64,000 bases of DNA from Chionis minor (taxonomy: Eukaryota > Chordata > Aves > Charadriiformes > Chionididae). Position numbers and translations under genes: made by a program. The stretch spans positions 62,001-126,000 of the forward strand of contig VZSF01003924.1 of NCBI GenBank assembly GCA_013398295.1, in the 5' to 3' direction. Below are positions 59,446 through 64,000 of this stretch, in pieces. The number at the start of each line of letters is the position of its first letter. The first letter of the stretch is position 1. Below the pieces are notes generated by a model that saw only the letters and a program-made list of their open reading frames with translations, made no database searches and had not been told where the DNA came from.

Positions 59446-62400
59446 TCCCTCAAGTCTGACAGGGCTACCTTCCTCTGCCCAAGATTTTTGCAAAATGGGA
59501 ATAATTAAATTTAAAATTGCAGTTTCAGGTTTAGCAGAATTAATGATATAAAATCATGTAAGTGCTGAATATAGGCAGTAGAAGAGTTGGCCATGTACAA
59601 GATAAACATGCGTATGTATACTGATATATACCAAAAGTCTTTATCTTATGCTCATTGGGTTGGGGTCATTTTAGAAAGGGAGGGCTGTTACTTTTCAGGG
59701 ATGGGATTAATCCTAATCTGAAAGGTAAAGCTGGGCAACCGTGTGGTTGCTACACTACCAGGTGATGTGGGAGTTCGCTCGTAGGCTCCCTGTTTTTGAC
59801 AGAGTGATCCCGGGGAGTGCATTGACACATGCTGTCCAGCAATGTGCAGTGAGTCTGGCACATGGGGGACGTGCTGGATCTGCTGCGCATCCGCGAGCTG
59901 ACTCCGCACGTGCATGCACAATATGTCTGACACATCCAGATGCTGCACAGACTGCACATATGCAAAGGACATTTGTACTGTTCCAGCCGGGCTGTCGAAC
60001 ATCCAGAAATCCGGAACGGATATGCTGCGTTTGGCAATGTTAATGGGAGAAAGGATAGGGGGAGCCCCCTTTTTCTTTCCCATTAAATCCCCACCTGCTT
60101 TAACTTAGGGAGACAAAAGTACAGCTTTGTTTGCTCAAAATGCTTTCTCAAGATGTCAGTTTGTAGCTGGAGATGTTCTGTGCACGGAGTAGTTTTTCTT
60201 TTCTTAGCGTGCCCGTATCAGATATCTAAAAATAATAGTGATTCCAGACCTTTACATCCGCACGTATATCCCAATCTCTCTTGCGCTGTGACCTTTCTCT
60301 TACTGCCTCTGTAGAGGAGCCCTGACAGGCAAGAGCTGAAAGAATAACCACTTAAACAGGCATTTATTTCAGAATATCTTTCTGAAGATTATCTTGATTA
60401 GGTCAGTCAGTCCTGGATAAGATAACATGTGGACAGCTACGTGCATGCTATTAAGAGAAACCCTCCCTAGAAGAAAAATAACTAAATTACCTGCATCCCA
60501 CCTAAGCTGTGGTTTTGCCCAATTTGCTTCCAGTCTTTTGCCAGGAAATTTGATTATTCATTCACAGAACAGAGACGAGGTTGTTGTCAATTAAGCTTTG
60601 CTTCTAACAGCTTAGACATGGGTGGTTCATTCTCTCTTAATCAAGTGCTGTGTCTACACTAGATTACTTTCTGTAATTTCCCATCATTGGTACCACCAGT
60701 GTAGCTCTGTTCGTAGCGTAACCGTGTAGACCAGTCACCAGTGCTTTATTTATTATGGCTAATAAACCTGTGAGATGTGGTGTTTAAAAGGCACCTGCTG
60801 CTCCTTTCCCAGGCCTAGAGACAGATCACTGCCTCTCCTGCTGCTGGAGCCCCAACAGCACCAGCATGGGGAGATTCCGAGCTACACAGTGCCAGGAAGA
60901 TAATACGTGTGCACAGAAGAGACCTTTACCTTACAAAGAAACAATTTTCTGTAGAATTACAGGAACCAATCTCCATAGCCTCAGTTATTAACGACACATA
61001 CATTTATGTATATCTGTAGTGTGTGCATACATTTGCATGCTTTTCTATGTGTGTGCATGCATACATTTGCTTTCAGCTATTCCTGCTGCTAGCCCTTTGG
61101 GCCCTCAAAGTAAACTTGGCAATTACAATTTCATTTTCTCTTCCGCAGACGTTATTTGGCTTGCAATATTATTTGGGTTGCAAAGATTGCAAGGAAATGT
61201 TTAAACAAAGCTTGATTCTGGAATTGAAAAAAAAAAAACCCACCTGTCATGTATTCACTTTGTCAATAGTAACAAATATTCTTCTCACACCTTCCGAATT
61301 CTTGAAGGTCTTATCAAGTGGTAACCATGATGGGGCATTTCAAAGCATGTGTGTGTTGAGAGCATGGATCTCGGTGAAAGGTATATGCATCGCACAACTC
61401 GTGGACACATCTCTGAAAACAGCGTGACAGAGATTTCACAGTTGAGAAACTGTGGCACATATATGAATGCTTAGTAAGCTTTGTTTTTAAAAAAGAATTC
61501 TGGTTTGGATTGGTGGATGCCTTGCAGAGCCTACTTTGGTTAAAAAGGAAGGTTCTGAAAGCATCTGAGAACTACCCCTTGGTGCCATCACTTTAATGCA
61601 TGATGGCTACTGCTTCGCTTTTGCCATGCTGACTGAGAGCCCAGTGATCATTTTATGCATTCTTGGTTTTATGATGGCACCTGTTTCCTGTCCTGTAGTA
61701 AGACCTTGTAATATTAAACCTTGTTCAAAGAGAGAGCAAAAAATGCCTTCTTTCAAAGACTTTACACCCTGATAGTAAGGCCAAAAACTGGGTGTAAGGG
61801 AAGAAATGTGTGCGTGATGAAATCAGTTAGTAATGCAGGTAGTGGTTTCCGTACTCGGCATGATGGGGTTTTTGGGGGAGGATATTTTTAGTACACATCA
61901 GAGTCAGGGTGTTTTTCAAAGAATTTGAAGAATCTCAATGAAATATCTGTCAATGTTCATGGACGCCATCTGTGAAACATAAGAGCATAGGAGGAAACAT
62001 GAAAATGTTTGTCTAAAAATCTGACAAATGAGTAAGAAAAGATGGCTCAGAGGCGAGGAATGGCGGGTAGAAAGGGGAGGTACCATTGAGAGCCTGGAAA
62101 CAAAGCTTGCCTGTGCTGGAGCAGAGGAGATGGAGCCAGTGGAAGCACGTGAAGAGCTGAGTGCCGCTGTCAAAATCAGAAACAGCTGGAATTCACAGTG
62201 CTGCCCAAATTTGTCTGCAGCAAATTTCTGAAGGATGGATGTTGAACTGCTGGCAGTATGTGTTGACCAGCACATTGACGGATGTGTTTGCGATGTGGAT
62301 AGGTAGCCTTCTTTCTACATTTTCTCCTAGAAGGATCTTCAAATGGTACACTGAAGCTGTGGGACTATCCAGAGAAGAATAGAAATCAAACATCTCATGT

Positions 62401-63835
62401 GTAACGTATGTCCACCATCTCTAAGATAATGTGGAGAAAAAAGAAACCCGTGATAGCCACGTTAAGCTTGAACTGAAAGCTAAAACTTGGTAGGAAGTGC
62501 TGGAAGGCAAGACTGAGATTGTAATACGGAATGAAAAAGATCCATTTGAAGTATGTACATTGTTTGAAATAGGAACCAAGTGCAGGAATGAGCGTGAAAG
62601 CTCACCTGTGAAGGAAAGATTGTTAATTAAACGTCTCTAATTAGAAATTCCATTTTCTCCATATTTATCTGGCAGAAAGTGGCTCCATTTCCTGGATGTC
62701 TTTAGTTGGGAGTATTGCATTTTAAATCTCCTTCAGCTTATCCAGTGACTTCATTACTTAAAAGCACATTTGATGGGAAGAGTGAAATGCCACGCTCAGT
62801 AACAAGTTCCATGGGGGTGGTGTGACATTTAACCTGTTTACAAATATACGGTGTGTTCGTTGCCTGGCTTTGCTTCTAAAGCTTTTAAAGCTGAGCCACC
62901 AGCCATGGCTCAGGAAATACTTTGAACAGAAGGTAAATACTGTTTCTTAAAACTGCGCTCCAAACACTCTGTACCTGCCTTCTGCTGGCCCTGGAGTTGC
63001 TGGGTTTATCCTACAGCTCTCTCTCCTGGGGTCACACACTGTAAGTTAGTTTTAGAACAATAAATGTCACCTGTGTCGAAGAATGCCTTCTGTTTCTTGA
63101 CAACTAGATATCTCAGTTTTAGAATATCTTTAGATTCAAAAAATTGACACAGGCATAGGAACAAGAGGTGCATCAAAGCAACTTGTCAGCTGTCATTAAG
63201 GCAACAATTGCCCTCTGCTGGAGAGGGCAATGCAGCTATTGCCACATTATCATCAGGTAGCACTGCAATTTAGCTACAAAAAGAAGTAATAAGGGAGGAA
63301 CAAAGAGGTGAAGGCAAAAAAAGGAAGGAAGGGCGTGAAGCCTGCTTCCAGCTGACAGTTTTGTGCCTTCCATGCACTTAAAAATAAAACTCTCCAGCTT
63401 GCAGTGGTATTGCTTAAATAGCTTTACTGAGGCTCTTGCAATTTTAGCTAAATGCGGTCAAGGCAGGATCCAGCTTGCAGATTAGGATTTGTAGATTGAT
63501 ATATCTGCATTAAGTTGTCTGCCTATGAACCTGGCATTTAAGCTCCCATTCTTATGTGAAGAGACACAGTTAATTCAGTTGATGAAACCCAGAGAGCTTT
63601 TCAGCTTATTCCAAAGCAGATACCTCCACTGACCACCTGTGTAGCACTTGAAGCTTCACTGGGCTCATGGAGTTGCCTGAAGATAGGTGTCTAATGCTGT
63701 TCGGGATTTCCTTTGGTGTCAGAGACATCTGCACAGAGCAAGTATGTATAAAATAAGGCTTAGAGGACACGAGGTCCGTTCTGGCCAAGCCAGGTATCGT
63801 AGTCCACAACATCTGAAAAGACATTGAACACCTCT
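59446..63835. other. Unique intron 2 DNA
   Basis: There is no gene or named repeat family. A TG/CA- and CpG-enriched block lies at about 59800-60010, a TGTGTGCAT-type duplication at 61019-61075 and a 12-base A-tract at 61227. The rest is ordinary intron. Confidence 0.5.
61019..61075 (+). repeat. Imperfect duplication of TGTGTGCAT...CATTTGC
   Basis: GTGTGTGCATACATTTGCAT is followed about 29 bases later by GTGTGTGCATGCATACATTT and GCTTTCAG. It is a TG/CA-rich local duplication. Confidence 0.65.
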
Positions 63836-63960
63836 GTTTAGACTCCTGAGTCTTGGCCTAGGTCTCTGTTTTTCATAATGGGAGCTTAGCTTAAGCACCT
63901 TCTTGTAGACACCTAAATATAGGTGCCTTAATCTGAAAGCTGAATCCCACATTAGCAGCA
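63836..63960. mobile_element. Possible remnant of an unidentified interspersed repeat
   Basis: CATAATGGGAGCTTAGCTTA, then a dyad CACCTA-AATA-TAGGTG at 63910-63925, then CCTTAATCTGAAAGCTGAAT. This TAGGTGCC / ATGGGAG combination recalls repeats common in reptile and bird genomes, but I cannot name the family. The element may begin left of 63836. Confidence 0.35.
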
Positions 63961-64000
63961 TTAGATAAATGAACTAATACTTGTATTAAGAACATGGCTG

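Larger units (their letters stand above)
55214..64000 (+). other. DIP2C: DIP2C intron 2, 5' part (partial)
   Basis: The sequence after the donor at 55214 has no further DIP2 exon. The expected exon 3 product contains a DERYRSDVHTE motif, which appears in no reading frame here, so exon 3 should lie beyond 64000. This part holds a CR1 copy, an inverted repeat of unknown origin, a 22-bp duplication and a remnant of another interspersed repeat near the right end. Confidence 0.75.

Noticed and set aside
1..64000. tRNA, rRNA, CRISPR array, prokaryotic operon, phage or plasmid features
   Set aside because: No matching structure was seen. The sequence is vertebrate intron with CR1 LINEs.

Overview
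This window looks like nuclear DNA from a bird. It is almost entirely intron. Seven fragments of the CR1 retrotransposon carry the bird-type 3' end (a GGTTGGA...GGTCCCTTCCAACC core and ATTCTRTG-like tails), and the base composition, spliced-gene structure and scarcity of other young repeats also fit a bird. The species cannot be fixed from the sequence. One ambiguous base (N at 7106) suggests a draft assembly.

The only protein-coding sequence I can support is one small internal exon on the + strand at 55142-55213. It has a clean polypyrimidine tract and AG acceptor before it and a GTACGT donor after it. It encodes a peptide starting GDITQKGYEKK and ending LIGAYLPQPP, which belongs to the N-terminal DMAP1-binding region of the DIP2 (disco-interacting protein 2) family and fits the DIP2C paralogue best. 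I therefore read positions 1-55141 as the 3' part of a very long DIP2C intron 1 and 55214-64000 as the 5' part of intron 2. Exon 1 should lie to the left of the window and exon 3 to the right. There is no operon, rRNA, tRNA, CRISPR array or prokaryotic feature.

Layout: 0.6-1.25 kb holds an old minus-strand CR1 interrupted by a plus-strand CR1. The stretch 1.25-15.9 kb is unique intron with two GC/CpG-rich patches followed by donor-like sites (5.6-5.87 and 9.66-9.85 kb), two RFX X-box-like sites and one CR1 at 10.0 kb. CR1 copies follow at 15.9, 29.3, 54.0 and 59.0 kb. The stretches 16.3-29.3 and 35.2-54.0 kb lack recognisable CR1 and contain candidate conserved noncoding blocks. The stretch 33.96-35.16 kb holds very old repeats: a CR1/L3-like remnant and a MIR-like SINE. 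Around 57.5-58.0 kb is an unusual long imperfect inverted repeat whose two arms carry related, coding-like sequence. I could not assign it to a family, and it is the least explained feature of the window. The last 150 bp holds a remnant of another unrecognised interspersed repeat.

I found no convincing new multi-gene system. The DIP2C exon, the nested CR1, the 57.5-58.0 kb palindrome and the possible alternative first exons are the points worth checking.
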